The position numbers were made by a program, and so were the translations under genes. The notes under the pieces are model-generated. The model was not told where the DNA came from. It ran no database searches and saw nothing but the letters and a program-made list of their open reading frames with translations. Source: Cylicocyclus nassatus (taxonomy: Eukaryota; Nematoda; Chromadorea; Rhabditida; Strongylidae). Taken from it: a stretch of 64,000 nucleotides of DNA. This document shows, one piece after another, positions 45,841 to 57,838 of the stretch. The stretch spans positions 13,306,880 through 13,370,879 of the forward strand of contig CATQJL010000112.1 in the NCBI GenBank assembly GCA_958299035.1, given 5' to 3'. Within the stretch, counting starts at the first letter, position 1, and each line of letters begins with the position of its first letter.

Positions 45841-45875
45841 CAGTCCGAAGCGCCGCTTCGCGGCGCTCCGGACTG
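45841..45875. repeat. GC-rich near-perfect hairpin
   Basis: CAGTCCGAAGCGCCG, loop CTTCG, then CGGCGCTCCGGACTG: a 15-bp stem with a single mismatch inside AT-rich DNA. It resembles the hairpins near rolling-circle transposon ends, but no CTAG or CTRR end follows at the right distance. Confidence 0.75.
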
Positions 45876-46249
45876 GCTGTGTGTGTGAAGTGGGATATGA
45901 CTCTCAAAGTTAGAGCGTGGAAACCTTTTCTCCTCCAAAAGTATGATTTCTTAGGAACTCGGAGATCATCAAAGTTAAATGTCAGGATCTCCTGCTTTAA
46001 ATGGTTTCCCAAGTTACATCATTAACAAAGTGATAGATTGATCGCTTCCTCTCAGCTTTCTTTGCAACTCGCGTTTTATTGTCATTCCTGAGTTCTGAGC
46101 CAAACTGGCCTCCCCCCCCCCTTTTCATCCAAATGTTTCCTTTATAAACTGCCCAAAACCGATCTTTTCTCGCATTTTCAAATCCTCTTGATCTTACTCA
46201 ATCGCTTTCGAATCTAGCTCCAAAGATGCTGTTGAGAAAATGCGCCACC

Positions 46250-46830
46250 TTACACCTTTAAGGTCTCACCGAATCAGGCCAAAATTGATATGATGAGCTG
46301 CGAACGCAAAGATTCTGCATCATGTCTGCGGCGTTAGGACTTGTCCGTTCCCAGCTTTTCTTTGAACCCTCCTGCAATGCGAAATGCAGCGCAAGCCCTA
46401 AGCGTTGGTGTGCCGTTTTGAACCAAAATTTCAGCGTTATCACCATAAACTGTAGCTGCCAAAGTTGCTCATCCCCACATTTGCGAAAATCCTCGGATGC
46501 TCTCCAATTTTCACATCCGAAAGTTTTCTGACCAAAGTGGCCGTCACAAACCCGGCAAGCTTTTCCCAGCTATGCACATTTTCATGGCTGTTTTCACCCG
46601 GACTCTGCTCTCCTCATCCACTGTCCCTACGAACTGCCTTAGAAGGCACATATGAAAACTGGGGTGAAGTAAGCGACGTCCCTTGTCATAAAAGGGCCGC
46701 GGGCGATCACTGCTATGACTTTTCAACATTGGGGACTCCGCTTCTTTTTTTGCCACTGGGAGGATTTTCGTGCATATCGGCCTCAAAGTAACTATTCTGA
46801 ATTCTTTGCGAGATTTCAGCAAGAGGATTC
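46250..46830. other. GC-richer patch with opposed open frames
   Basis: Plus frames (46322-46531, 46465-46791) and minus frames (46258-46446, 46544-46822) overlap. Minus peptides such as HQRLGLALHFALQEGSKKSW have normal composition and could be a decayed exon, but stops interrupt them and no motif is known to me. Confidence 0.25.
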
Positions 46831-46964
46831 AACTCAACGCATTTGAATGCATTTAGCCAAAATTCTAACTTACTATTATGAAATTTCCTAAATGGAAAAA
46901 CCTCCCTTCCTCTTCACGATATATGCTTAAAAAATTCTAATGCCAGAGCTCGCGTTCGCGTCCT

Positions 46965-47010
46965 ATATGGGCTTTCCAGATTGTTCCACAATTTGGAAAG
47001 CCTTCCATAT
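46965..47010. repeat. Short hairpin
   Basis: ATATGGGCTTTCCAGATTG and CAATTTGGAAAGCCTTCCATAT pair with a 2-3-base bulge around a 5-base loop. Not near any gene. Confidence 0.65.
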
Positions 47011-47721
47011 AAGACGCCCTTATAGGACTATAACTTCCACCCGGAATGCTCTAAAGCGCACCCTTCCAACTCATCCTGGTAGGCTATTGACTCGAATTCC
47101 GTAAAGAGAGCTAGTATTGAAGCGTATATCCAATTTTAAGCTGTTCATTCAAGCAAATCACCGCTGTATATATGATTTTGAGGTAGTGCATTGTTCTGAC
47201 AAAATTGCACTAAAAAGCTACATGTTCCTGAGGTTAGCAAGGGTTGAGTTGATGGTTAGTGAAGCGTCCCTTTCTTCCCATCTCTTTTGTTCACACTTGG
47301 TATACTGATAACAGACAGACAGCGTGTAGCTCTTTTCAAAACTTCTCTCACGATCACAGTAACTTTTACAGTTTTTTTTGAAATTTTCAGTCTTTGGATT
47401 AATTTAAAATCCTGAGATGAAGTGTTCTCTTAAAACCTGCGTTGCTTGCAAAGTGAGCTTTTTGTATAACGTTTAGTGTTTCAAGGCAATTCGCATCACC
47501 ATGTTTTTTTAATCACTTAGTGGATAAGACAAAAATAGAATAGTGCACAATAGGAAAATGCACAATGAGTGATATGATTTTGCTTGATTTTTAAGGAAAG
47601 GTTCAATTTTGAGTTTTGTTTTTGCACGTAAAGATACGTTTAGTGGTAAACAGTGATGATGTGGTGCACTGATTAAGAAAGAATTGAGGAGATGTAATGC
47701 GGATATCAATGTTAAGTATTA

Positions 47722-48012
47722 TCACCGACCTGAAGATGCTATCCGACGTTTGCTTATTTTCACAAATGAATAAAGCAAAATGTAAAGCGGTTGAAATAAA
47801 TCGACCGCTAACAGCGTTGTAGGCGACGGAATTGGGGTTGCATTTAGCTTGACGTCGAGATAAACATCACCGAAGCAGACGGAGCACCGAAGATAGTAGA
47901 AAACATCATACCATTGATGACGCCATAGGTTGCACTTAGGTTGAGTCGTAACGGTAAACAGTATGGAAGCAAGTGAAAGTGCAAGAATTAACTCAGAGAT
48001 CTGGGCAAACAT
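47722..48012 (-). CDS. Possible small secreted protein, hypothetical
   Basis: A 96-codon minus frame starts with ATG at 48012. Residues 6-22 are strongly hydrophobic (SELILALSLASILFTVTT), followed by QPKCN, which fits a signal peptide with cleavage near residue 23. The mature part has three cysteines, is rich in aromatics (WRHQWYDVFYYLRC) and ends in a second hydrophobic stretch and a basic tail. A TATAATAAAG run lies about 40 bp upstream of the ATG. No family recognised; a nematode transthyretin-like protein was considered, but the cysteine and glycine pattern does not fit. It may be a first exon, since GTCGGTG follows near the end. It could be a chance frame. Confidence 0.35.
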   Translation of the reverse strand: MFAQISELILALSLASILFTVTTQPKCNLWRHQWYDVFYYLRCSVCFGDVYLDVKLNATPIPSPTTLLAVDLFQPLYILLYSFVKISKRRIASSGR

Positions 48013-48059
48013 TCTTCGCCGGTTGTTGACGTCGGATGGTCCCCCCTGCGCTTTATTAT

Positions 48060-51000
48060 AGGGTATGATATGGGATGGTGAGTGACTGATTTGTGTTTAT
48101 TCAGGACAAAAACCCTTCCTTTTGAAGAAGGGAAGAGCGGGAACAGATAAACATTCAAGGTCAATTCGTTCCGAAACGAGTTTTGCTACGAGATTTTATT
48201 TGCTCCATTAAATTGACAGCCTACAGGTGATTTTTGCAGATGCGGAATGATGTTATCTCTTTTCAAGGAAAACTCGGACACACGTAAGTGATAAGAGGGG
48301 ACTCACCTACATTGGGTCATATAGGGTTTTACTAGCTAGATATGGAAGTAAAGGGACTAAATGGAATTCCATTTCCAAATATAAACGAGATGTTTTTTGG
48401 TACGAATGCTTTCTTTCTGAGGCAGTGCGATAATTCTTCGTTTTTTTTGGACTGTACCAAAAATGCACTTTCCTTTTGAGAGCAGCCATCTAATATCACA
48501 AACGGGTACGTTTCAGAACGAATTGATGACCAAATATGGAATTACTCGGAAATTACTAGTACAGTAGGAACAAGGAAGTTATTAATGATAACTTGTACAC
48601 AAGGGAGTTGTAATTAGATTACTGATGATTATAAGTTTGAAGATAAGTCTTGCTGAGTAATTCCCTACTGCTCGAAAAGTACCATGGGTTTGTACGGATA
48701 GCTCCAATCTTTGGACCCCAAAATATCGTGATCCTTTTCATACAATGGATTACGGTAGTGGGTTCTACTGGTTTCTACCTCACTGAAGCGCATCAAAAAA
48801 TGTTGATTTCAATGGAGTCAAAAGTTATGATATAAGGAAAGACTATGACTGTTTTGTAAAAGCATCCATAAGTTCGTGTCACAGACTGCTACAGTATAAC
48901 TACCGTGTCCAAATGGATTCACATTTTTACTGAACCCAATAATTTTCATAGGAATTTTCAGATCCACTTTTGCAAATAGTAAAGTGCAAGTACAGAATCA
49001 GTCCTGTGATATTCCATTTCTGTAGGATTACGGAAGGCAGCCTAGAACCTTTTGCTCCAGTGCAAACAATTTTTACGATAAAGGTCGAAGGTCCGAAAAG
49101 GCCCTCAGTTTTCGATTGTGTTAGAAGCGTTCTTAGAAAACCGGTCAAAAATGTAAAGTTATCTACCAGTTGTGCGCTACCGTAACCTGATATACCTACC
49201 GTAATTTTATGCCAACTACAATTATGGTTCCCCTAAAAAAGTATTGTTATTTCAACGAAGGAAAAGTATCAACAAATAAAAATTTTGTTCCAGGATTCAC
49301 ATTCTTTTCACGAGCCACGCAAAAGCAGCCAGGGCGCTACAGTATGCCTCCTACTGCCAGCGTTACAGTGCACCTACCGTAACTGTAACCTATAGATCTG
49401 GATAAGAATTAACTTAGAGCAATTATACGAGAATGATGTGCTATAAAGGAAGAAAATAGACTGCACTTTAGTGGATAACCAAATGCAAAGGAATTAGAAT
49501 TGCTAATACGCTTATTGTTTGCAGCAATTCGCATTATGTAAATGCCATGAGAGCAATTAGAAGACGCAATTTTTTCACTGGTCTGCATCGATTCTCAATT
49601 ACAGTTGTACTATTTGCAAAACTCGTTTCATGCAACTAAAATATCATTCGTTGTCTGGTCTGAAATTAGAAACGATGAAAAAAAGAGTCAGCAAAAGTGG
49701 CTTGCAAGCAAGGAAAAGGGCAAGCTGAACGCTTGATGGAGAAAAAAGAATAATGGAGACTTTTGCATGGTTATAAATAAAGTGAGGAGTCGAAAGCTAA
49801 AAGATATTTTATTATAAACGGCTCTTTATCAAAAAGGAAATTTTAGTGTTTTTCTTCTTGATCTTCACATATATAATTACATGTGAAATCAAAGGTTGTG
49901 AGTATAAATCAAGTTTACATAGTGGTACCAATTATACGACAACGGAGGTGGCTATTGGAAGCCTAGTAAAATGTCATGTGATTCATCTAAGCCTAGATAA
50001 AATATGATACTCATTATTAGAAGCTGGATAAGCCAAATGAGACGATTAACCTTTTTCCTTCAGCATTCGTTCAATTTCTATACATCAAGGACACAGAGAT
50101 AACAACCTTTGGAATTTTCTAACAAAAAAGATGTGAAACTCTCACGGAGATGAAGAGGAAAAAAGGGTTGGATTAAGAGGTAAACTTTTCCTATGCTTTG
50201 TAAAATTTTATTTTTCAGTGCTTAGCACAATCTTTGAATTTTGCACTTGCGATAACAGAATTTTCATTAAACTTAATTATGGGTTGGTTTGTCATTTATT
50301 CATGTATCTCTATCTATCCACGATATCTCATTGTACCCCAAGCTTTTAAGCTATAATTATTTGATGAGTCATCTAAACTGTTAGAGTCTGCTATGATAGA
50401 GAAAAAGGTGTGCAGAAACAGAAAACTTTATGCTGAAAAACTAGTCGATTTGAAAAAAATTAGGAAAAATTTGAAATTTGGGCTTATTTTAAGCTTTGTG
50501 CCAAAATTACATAGAGTGTACGTGTATAGAACGATGCTTTAACACCGTATAATATTTTATATTTTTGTATTTAAAATTTTGTATTTTTGTAGTCTTTGTA
50601 ATTTTGTCTTCACATATTTTTAACTTATTATTTATTATTTTTTAGAATATTTTTGCAGCCGCGGGGTCATGTCACATGTTCCATTTTTCACGATTTTTTT
50701 TGGAAATTCTTAGTGCAGCTATTATCGTTGCAATTATTATTATTAATTTATCCTTATTATTATTGCTACTTCGCTTCCTACTATTTCAAATTTTTAATTA
50801 ATTTTTTTCAAAATACAGAGATCAGGATATCTCAAACTTGCTCGTCGAATTCACCATACTCCAAAAAAATCCCCGCTACTACTTTACTATATTTACTGGA
50901 GTATATGCTGAAGTTGTTGTTGTTTATGCGTTCTTGTGTTTATTTGTGCGCTAACCTGAGAATATGCTTCGTATAGAGCTTATGAGTGCCACAGATCTAT

Positions 51001-51240
51001 AGAATATTATATTTTCTTTCCATACGAAAAAAATGAGAGGTTCAAACAAAAAGCATCTTAATAACCATGCATGAGTTGTCTGTTATAGTCGTACGCGGAA
51101 GTAAGCTATGTTTTTTGTTTCTTGGCGAGGGGGGGGGGGGGAGAAGCTATGGCAGAGAAACAAGTAAACAAGAAGAATATGTACCCAAAGGATTTGCGGC
51201 GGATTAAACAGAGAGCAGAAGCCATAATGACAAATAGAAT
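48060..51240. other. AT-rich DNA without gene; CTACCGTAA-type motifs
   Basis: At about 49180-49395 CTACCGTAA, CTACAGTA and GTTACAGTGCACCTACCGTAA recur several times, a dispersed TACCGTA/TACAGTA pattern also seen singly elsewhere. No frames of note. A 13-base G run lies at 51129-51141. Confidence 0.35.
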
Positions 51241-51249
51241 TCTGTAATT

Positions 51250-51640
51250 ACAGAAACAACAATACAACAATGAGACGTCGTTGTCGACGTCAGCACATCA
51301 TCGACGTCAACGATAGCCGATTCTCGCAGCGTTCGTTCGTTGAAGTGTCGTCAGCGCTTATACGCTCACGAACGAATCAATCTCCCGCGGCAACCCGCCT
51401 CTCTCTCTCTCCACGGCTACTGAATAGCATCAAGAGCGAAAGTCACATGTGAATATATGTACGGGGCCCCGCGCTTTGATCCAGAGATCCCCCCGTGTTA
51501 CGCCATAGTTGATTACAACTATTGGAGATTAGCGAAACTGTTTTCCCGCATGGCACATGCCCGAATCGCGCAATTGTTTTCGCCCCCCGAATGTGCGCGC
51601 GAAGCCCCGTCAGCTGTGGTACGGGGGATTATCACTGAAT
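51250..51640. other. GC-rich patch with repeated CGACGTC
   Basis: GACGTCGTTGTCGACGTC, then CATCGACGTCAACG, are short inverted and direct repeats of CGACGTC. Plus frames 51270-51452 and 51457-51642 are Arg/Ser-rich without motif. Possibly a promoter-like region; no gene start was identified. Confidence 0.25.
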
Positions 51641-51929
51641 GATCACTGGTCAGCTCCACACAGTTGCACTCTGAATTTATGTCGTTCAACTCTGCCAATC
51701 ACATGTTTTCATTGAACACGCAACGAAGCTAATGAGACAGAAACCCGTGGCGGAATGTGTCTATGAATAGCTCGACATCTATACTGGGGAGAAAAAAATA
51801 AACAAAAATGAAAAAATCGGTGATGGGCACCTCACTTTAGCAGTTAATCTAAGTGATAGTTTAGATGTCCCCGCTAATACACTAGAATTCTATGCAAAAA
51901 GTAGATTCGCCTATATTCTGAGCGTCGAT

Positions 51930-52262
51930 AAAAGTGGCTTACTCCGCCCTCTGCCACGCCCCTTTTCAGTGCTCCACTTCAAAATTTGTTTTCTTCACTT
52001 TTTTGCAAGACATTTTATATGAGCTACTGCACAAGTTTTTCTATACGAGATAAGAGTCAACTCTCATAAGGCATATGTTTTAGAGCATATCGATTGCCAT
52101 GGCTAACCCCGCCCTCTGCCACGCCCCTTCTAGACCTCTCTCCCTCCCCCTTTAGCGGGAGTCTAGCGGTAAGAAGATTTTTGTCATGGCCAAAATCCCC
52201 AAAGATATGGAGCACGAGTGTCGCTGATTTTCTAATCAAGCTCCGCCCAAGCCACGCCCTCA
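51930..52262 (+). repeat. Three units with CTCCGCCC...GCCACGCCC core
   Basis: GCCACGCC recurs at 51953, 52118 and 52252 (spacing 165 and about 133 bp), each preceded by CCGCCC and a short spacer. Single relatives occur across the window (16220, 25183, 35163 inverted, 45140). A dispersed, partly tandem repeat family. Confidence 0.6.
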
Positions 52263-52269
52263 AGAGAAT

Positions 52270-53635
52270 TAAATTTTCATAGCGGATTCGGCAACAAATT
52301 TACGAGTGGAGGTAGAGTGCTTCACCCATATTTCAATCTCTTAAGAAGTTGACCTAAGGACAATTGCAAAATCGTGATTTACAAAAATTTTTATTATTTC
52401 CTGGTAATTTTATTTCTGCAAATCAGTTGTGGAACAAGAACAGTTTCGTGCTTTTTAAACTGCAACGTGTGTTTTTGAACCATTTTCTAATCTTCTGCAA
52501 ACTAGCAGTGATGTCAGAATTATTTAATCTAATACGGTCTTATCATCTATAGAAAAAACTTCCTAAAACAAAATGATAAGGAGTCTGCCTGGGCAAATAA
52601 CTTTGCCGTACCAGCAACTAACAAGGGTCTTAATTTTGCAAGAAAGTGTGAACTAAACCGCTAACTCGGATTAAGCATTTGCTTTGATTTTCCACTTTCG
52701 ACTATAGCTTTTGATTTTTTGATTTTCACTCAAGTCGCTATGATTTGCTATTATGCAAATCGAGATCGAATGGCACAAGATCATAGGACCAAATTGGATG
52801 CTAATCGCTTGGGATTTTTTTGGAAGTAATCATTCCATTCCGATGAGCAAGCAAATTTGACTAAAGTTCATTATTAAGTTTGGAACAAGATTTCTGGACA
52901 ACGTTCCCAAAAAAAAACTATTCTCCCTATCTCCAATCAGTTCTTACAATTAGATTTCGTTATAGTAAAAAAAGCAGTTTAGTCATTTCTTGATTTATTC
53001 ACAATAAATTCACAATTTTTTGGTTTGAAAAAAGACAATATTACGTGTGATATAGAATGATGTTCTGATTGTTGATTCGAGACGTTTTGAACATTTTTGA
53101 GAATTTCAAAATATTTGTTGCAGAACTTATTTCTCAAGATAATGCTACAAATATTTGAATACACCGAAATTGTGCAATTACATTAATACGCTGAGCTTTT
53201 GCAAACAAATTTGATTTCCTTAAATTTTTTCTCATGCCAGAATTCATCGATAATCGAGCTTGGACCTTAAACTTGATTTCTTTAGGAAAAGAGGAGTTAG
53301 CGTTTTGCATTAAACTTCTGTTATCAACCGCCCTCTTCCATCTGACGAAGCACAAACTAATCCCGAAATAAAAACTTTTTAATTCTAAGCTGCTTATTTT
53401 TTTTATGATGTGCTTGTGCATGTGCTATGCATATGTACTATAGAACAAGAGCAGAAATGAATCACTTGGGTCTTACCGCACCAACTCCTACACATGAAAA
53501 GGTCGTTCGCACTCGAAAGCTTACTCTTTACACAAAAGAATTGTCCTTCGATGTTGACGAACACAAACAAAGAGACTTGGAGCTGGAAGCTTGAATACCC
53601 TCTGGAGTGGAATAATCGTGATAATTTACAAGACT
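52270..53635. other. AT-rich DNA, nothing recognised
   Basis: Short frames only, for example minus 53134-53421, without motif. No inverted repeat of note. Confidence 0.4.
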
Positions 53636-53640
53636 TGCTT

Positions 53641-54015
53641 GGATAAAATTGAACTTCCGATTTTTTTTCAAAAAATGCGGATAGAATATTAACGAAAAAA
53701 ATAGAAATCCGTCAATCCCTAATGATTTTTACAGACAGAAAAATCACTGAAAGAATTAATTTGAAGCACTTCGGATAAAGTTAGGTTTTCACGACTTCTC
53801 TGTGATCGAGAAAAACGGATGGAAAATCGATAAGGAATTATTTGAAAAAATTTTGAAAGCCTTTTCGATGTCAAAAAAGGAAAATAGTCACTGATCTGAG
53901 CATTTCCTCGGATAAAGTCAGTTTCTGACATTTTTTGTTATTCAAAAATATGGATGGATGTCAATAGTAAAAAAAGTTCTTTGAAGAATTTTCCCAAGCG
54001 TTTTTGACCCTTTTT
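53641..54015 (+). repeat. Three diverged tandem units, period about 135 bp
   Basis: GGATAAA(A/G)TT or GGATAAAGTC starts units at 53641, 53773 and 53910. Each is followed by a CTTCCGATT/TTTTCACGACTT/TTTCTGACATTT-like block, an AAAAACGGATGG-like run and GAAAAAATTTTGAAAGCC-like sequence. Heavily diverged. Confidence 0.6.
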
Positions 54016-54387
54016 GCAGGAAGAAATAAATCACCAAAATTCATTTTTTTGAATTGAGGATGAGAAACTAAGCGCCACGCCACGTCAGCGATTTTTTTCC
54101 TGTAAAAAATTTTAATGCAGAATTCCATATGAATCTTTTACTTTTAGTTCGATTCTGATGTGAGAAAAGAATGACGTTAAATAACACCAAAGTACGAAGT
54201 TTACGAGGCTCCTACGTGAATTCCAGAACCAATAGCTGTGAAAAAAAGGTCAAACTCATGCTTCAAAATGAATACAGACAGACAACAACTGTTGCCGTGA
54301 GAGGCGGAAATAATGTGACAAAAGAACGTTTGAGAGGTTTAGTTCGACTCTGAACGCTGAATATGATTACATTAGAGATATGTTATT

Positions 54388-54426
54388 TGTTTATTTATTT
54401 ATTTATTTATTTATTTTATTTAATCT
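54388..54426 (+). repeat. (TTTA)n microsatellite
   Basis: About eight units of TTTA with one interruption. A similar tract lies at 60017-60055. Confidence 0.9.
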
Positions 54427-54556
54427 ATTTAATAATATTTAATTTATGTTATGACTTTGTTGATACAATATTGAATTGAAGACTGCGTCAATAAAAACTA
54501 CGGCATATTTCATTACCGGGATATAGGGATATAGAAATCATTATTATCATTATATT

Positions 54557-54613
54557 AGGGATATAGAAATCATTTCTCCTTTTTTCAAAAGGAGAAATGA
54601 TTTCTATATCCCT
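54557..54613. repeat. Perfect 27-bp inverted repeat, 3-base loop
   Basis: AGGGATATAGAAATCATTTC plus TCCTTTT is followed by TTC and then the exact inverse to 54613. A further partial copy (GGGATATAGAAATCATTA) lies just upstream at about 54525. No mismatch is seen in the stem, which suggests recent origin or selection. Confidence 0.9.
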
Positions 54614-54619
54614 CAGGGA

Positions 54620-57600
54620 AGTCACGCGGTTGGGAAATTGGAACTAAAAGCCAAACATCTTACTGTTAGAACTTTGGTATTCCTCAAATTTCGAAGGCGC
54701 TTCAGAATGAAAATTAGACTTGGAAAATTTGATATTACAGAATCAGTACCGTATGCATATCTCTGTCAAAATGAAAAGGGTCGACAAAAAAGTTACTGTA
54801 GAAAGTTGTTTTCGTTTTGGTAAGTTTTTGTACTTCTACAAAGAGAATTATTTTCACATCAGCGCGCCTAGACAGTCTGATGGTGACGTGGAGAATTCTT
54901 TGTATTCTCACAGCTTTCGCAGAACTACATATTTACAAACATAGATTCTATTTGCGGGATTCCAAGCATTATTGTTCAGAATGGACCTCGAAAAAAGTAT
55001 TTGTAAGAAAAAAAAATTGCCTTTTTCAAACATAAAGGGACAACAGCGAAATTTTTGCGACGATTTTGAATTTTCTGACCCTAACATTAAAGCAAAAATT
55101 TTTTTGAAAAAATCTTGAAACAATTATTCAAATTGCCTTCAATAGTAGATCAAAACAAGAGTCAAGCAATCAAAAAAAACTACCGAATTTTTAGATAAAT
55201 AATTGTAAAGAAATGATTTTTTTATTTCTAAAACTTCACAAAATTTCTAGCAGAGTTTTGACGCATGAAGAAAAAGAATTGGCTAACCTCTGGCCGATAA
55301 TCTACTGCGCAAGGCTAACTAATTATTTGTGCCCCAAAAGCAATTACCAGAAGCCGTTGCTGGATCGCTCATTTCCTACGAGTGATCAAGAAACAATAGT
55401 ATAGAAGTTAGTGGAAAACACAAACAGGAACACCTTGGGAACCAGAACCGGGCAATGGACAGGTGACAATGGTGTGTCATCCGGTCCTCTGAGGTGACAG
55501 AATGTCATCCAAAGTTCAAACCCACAAAACTCGTGGACTGCATGAATATGTATACTTAAATCCCGAGAGACTTTAAAACTTCGAGAAAAAAGTGAACCCA
55601 TTTTTTATAGAGGCGACAAGGTGTTATCCAGTTCGAAGCGATAAAATCGGTGAATTATTGTTGCGCAATTTTTCTTGATTTCGGGTTAGGTACTCTCGAA
55701 TTTGTCGTGTAAAGAAGTATAGCTCATATCTTTAACATTTTTGGAGCCACAAAAGATTCTATAGCACTTTTTTCTTTTACGTGAGATAGAAAATAAGCCC
55801 ATAGAAAACAACTTCTGCCCAGAGGTGTTTTTGAGCCCCAAAGTTCTAGCCGCTGTGATTGGGGCCCAATTTTTCCTCAGACTTCTGCCATAATCTTATT
55901 ATTTCATTTTGTTCAATTTAAGGGCATATCAAAAACGCCTACGTCCAATTTCCGCCGTTAATGGGTCACACGCCGAACAAAACCACTTAACTGGCAGACA
56001 ACTAAAAAATTGTCTGGTCATTATCTAGAAAGTAAATTTTGAGTTTTTTTCCAAACTATTTAGGAGCAGGACGGGGAAGAAAATTAAGAACGGAAAGTTG
56101 AGCAGGAAGGACTGGGACCTTTCTCAAGTAAACATCTACTCGAAGTACAAATGCAATAAAGTACGAGAACGTAGCAGTAAATCAAACGGTCTCGAAGAGC
56201 ACTCGTTAGCCCTTTACACAAAAGAATGAAACTGACAGCTGAACGCAATTCTTCACGAGGAAAAGTGCTAGTTGTCCGCCAATGTCGATGGTGGTGACGA
56301 TGAGATATGCGTCAATAGCCACACATCTGATGCCATTTCACCTACGAAATGGGACGATTCAGCAGTGACAGTTGTCCAGATTTCAGAACTTCGCTCTCAG
56401 GTTAATGACAGTGGATTTTCTGTCATTGATAGATGATATGAGGGGGGGGGGGGCACATGAAAGAGTCAACAACTCCTCCGTCAAAGCCCCCGCTCAGTGA
56501 TTTTGCATGAGATCAACTGACACCTGTTGCGGATCTTCCCCTTCTCTCCACCCCCCCGGCGTGTGACAACCCTTCAGGTGTTTACCCCCGCGCATCCCCC
56601 TCGTGCATGATGCGGGTTTTGTGTTTCTCTTAAAGATTAAGTATCACATGCGCTAGCCCCCCCCCCGTAATCGTAGTACTATGCAGAGATCACTCGTAGA
56701 AAGACCACATGCCGTAAATTCGTTTGTTTTCGTACAGTAAGACTGCATGATTGGGGATTATTAGGCGTTTGGTCCGTATATGGGCAAAGATAAGTGGATT
56801 AGTGTGAGCATGTGTGTGTGTGGAATGGAATAACAGTGCATTGTCACTATTGTTTTCCTAGAGTTCTAAATGATTAGAGTTCTCTTTGCCGGTAGTTCCA
56901 TGTGGTAGCCCCAGAGGTTGTTTTTGAGTTCTTAGGGAGGATGAAGGAGAGAAACAAAAGTTTTTTTTCAAAATGATTTTGATATTAGCCATATATTTCA
57001 GGATTTCGATAAGGGATTAAAATTTTTTAAAATGGAAAGGCCTGACATTAGCAATGCCTTCGGAAATTTTTGCTCGAGATTTCGCAGATTTTTTGACAAC
57101 CTTATTTTCTAAAAAAAGGGGGCTGTTGCACTCACCAATTTTTACGAAGCCAGATAAATTGAATTATTATAATACTTACAAATTTCCCTTCGTTGATTAC
57201 AAAGAGAAGTTTTTTCACAAAGTTTCATAAGCCATTTAAAAGATTTCCGACTTTTGATGAATATCTACTAATCATGAAAAAAAAAGCAGATTCCGTACAA
57301 ACTTTTTCTAGAAGAATTTTATTTTTATTTATTATTTTTTGGTCCAAAGCCAGCGCGCAGGTAATTGTAGAAGTTATTGGCACAACCGGTATCGAGAGAC
57401 GCAGACATCTATGGAACTGATGGAGATAAAAATTGAAAAGCCAATTTTGTTTTGACTAAAAAATCCAGAATGATCATGGCTTCAATTTCTAGCACTGGGA
57501 TTCCATTACCTGATAAGAGAAAAAACAACTCGGACGTGATTTTGTTCCCACTTGCATCAACTTCCAGCTAAAAAATAAACTTTACGAATCAAAAGTTTAA

Positions 57601-57640
57601 AAAAAGGACCAAGATAAGCTATTTTTCCCCGTTTCAGCGT
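54620..57640. other. Intergenic DNA, nothing recognised
   Basis: Only short frames (54638-55035 plus, 55386-55601 minus) without motifs. A G run of 12 lies at 56442-56453, and GTGTGTGTGTGT-like sequence near 56810. Confidence 0.4.
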
Positions 57641-57643
57641 GCC

Positions 57644-57780
57644 ATGAAATCTTTCAACGGCAGAGACCGACGGTATCTCGTTTTCATCCTTGTGTGTCTA
57701 CTTTCAATTCTAAAGCTAAAAGGAGTTGCATATGCTCTATGCGAAGAGCTTTTACTTCTGGTTGTTGAAATCTACAGTAA
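57644..57780 (+). CDS. Short frame with signal-peptide-like start, cut by Helitron
   Basis: An acceptor-like CCCCGTTTCAG at about 57637 is followed by ATG at 57644. The frame begins MKSFNGRDRRYLVFILVCLL, a basic head and a hydrophobic core like a signal peptide or anchor. After 45 codons it meets the Helitron's first base. Beyond the Helitron (58740) the same phase stays open to the TGA at 58981-58983. The downstream part is polar and Asn/Gly-rich with low complexity, so coding is uncertain. No family recognised. Confidence 0.3.
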
Positions 57781-57799
57781 TCTTATATATAAAGCTGAA

Positions 57800-57838
<39 letters not shown>

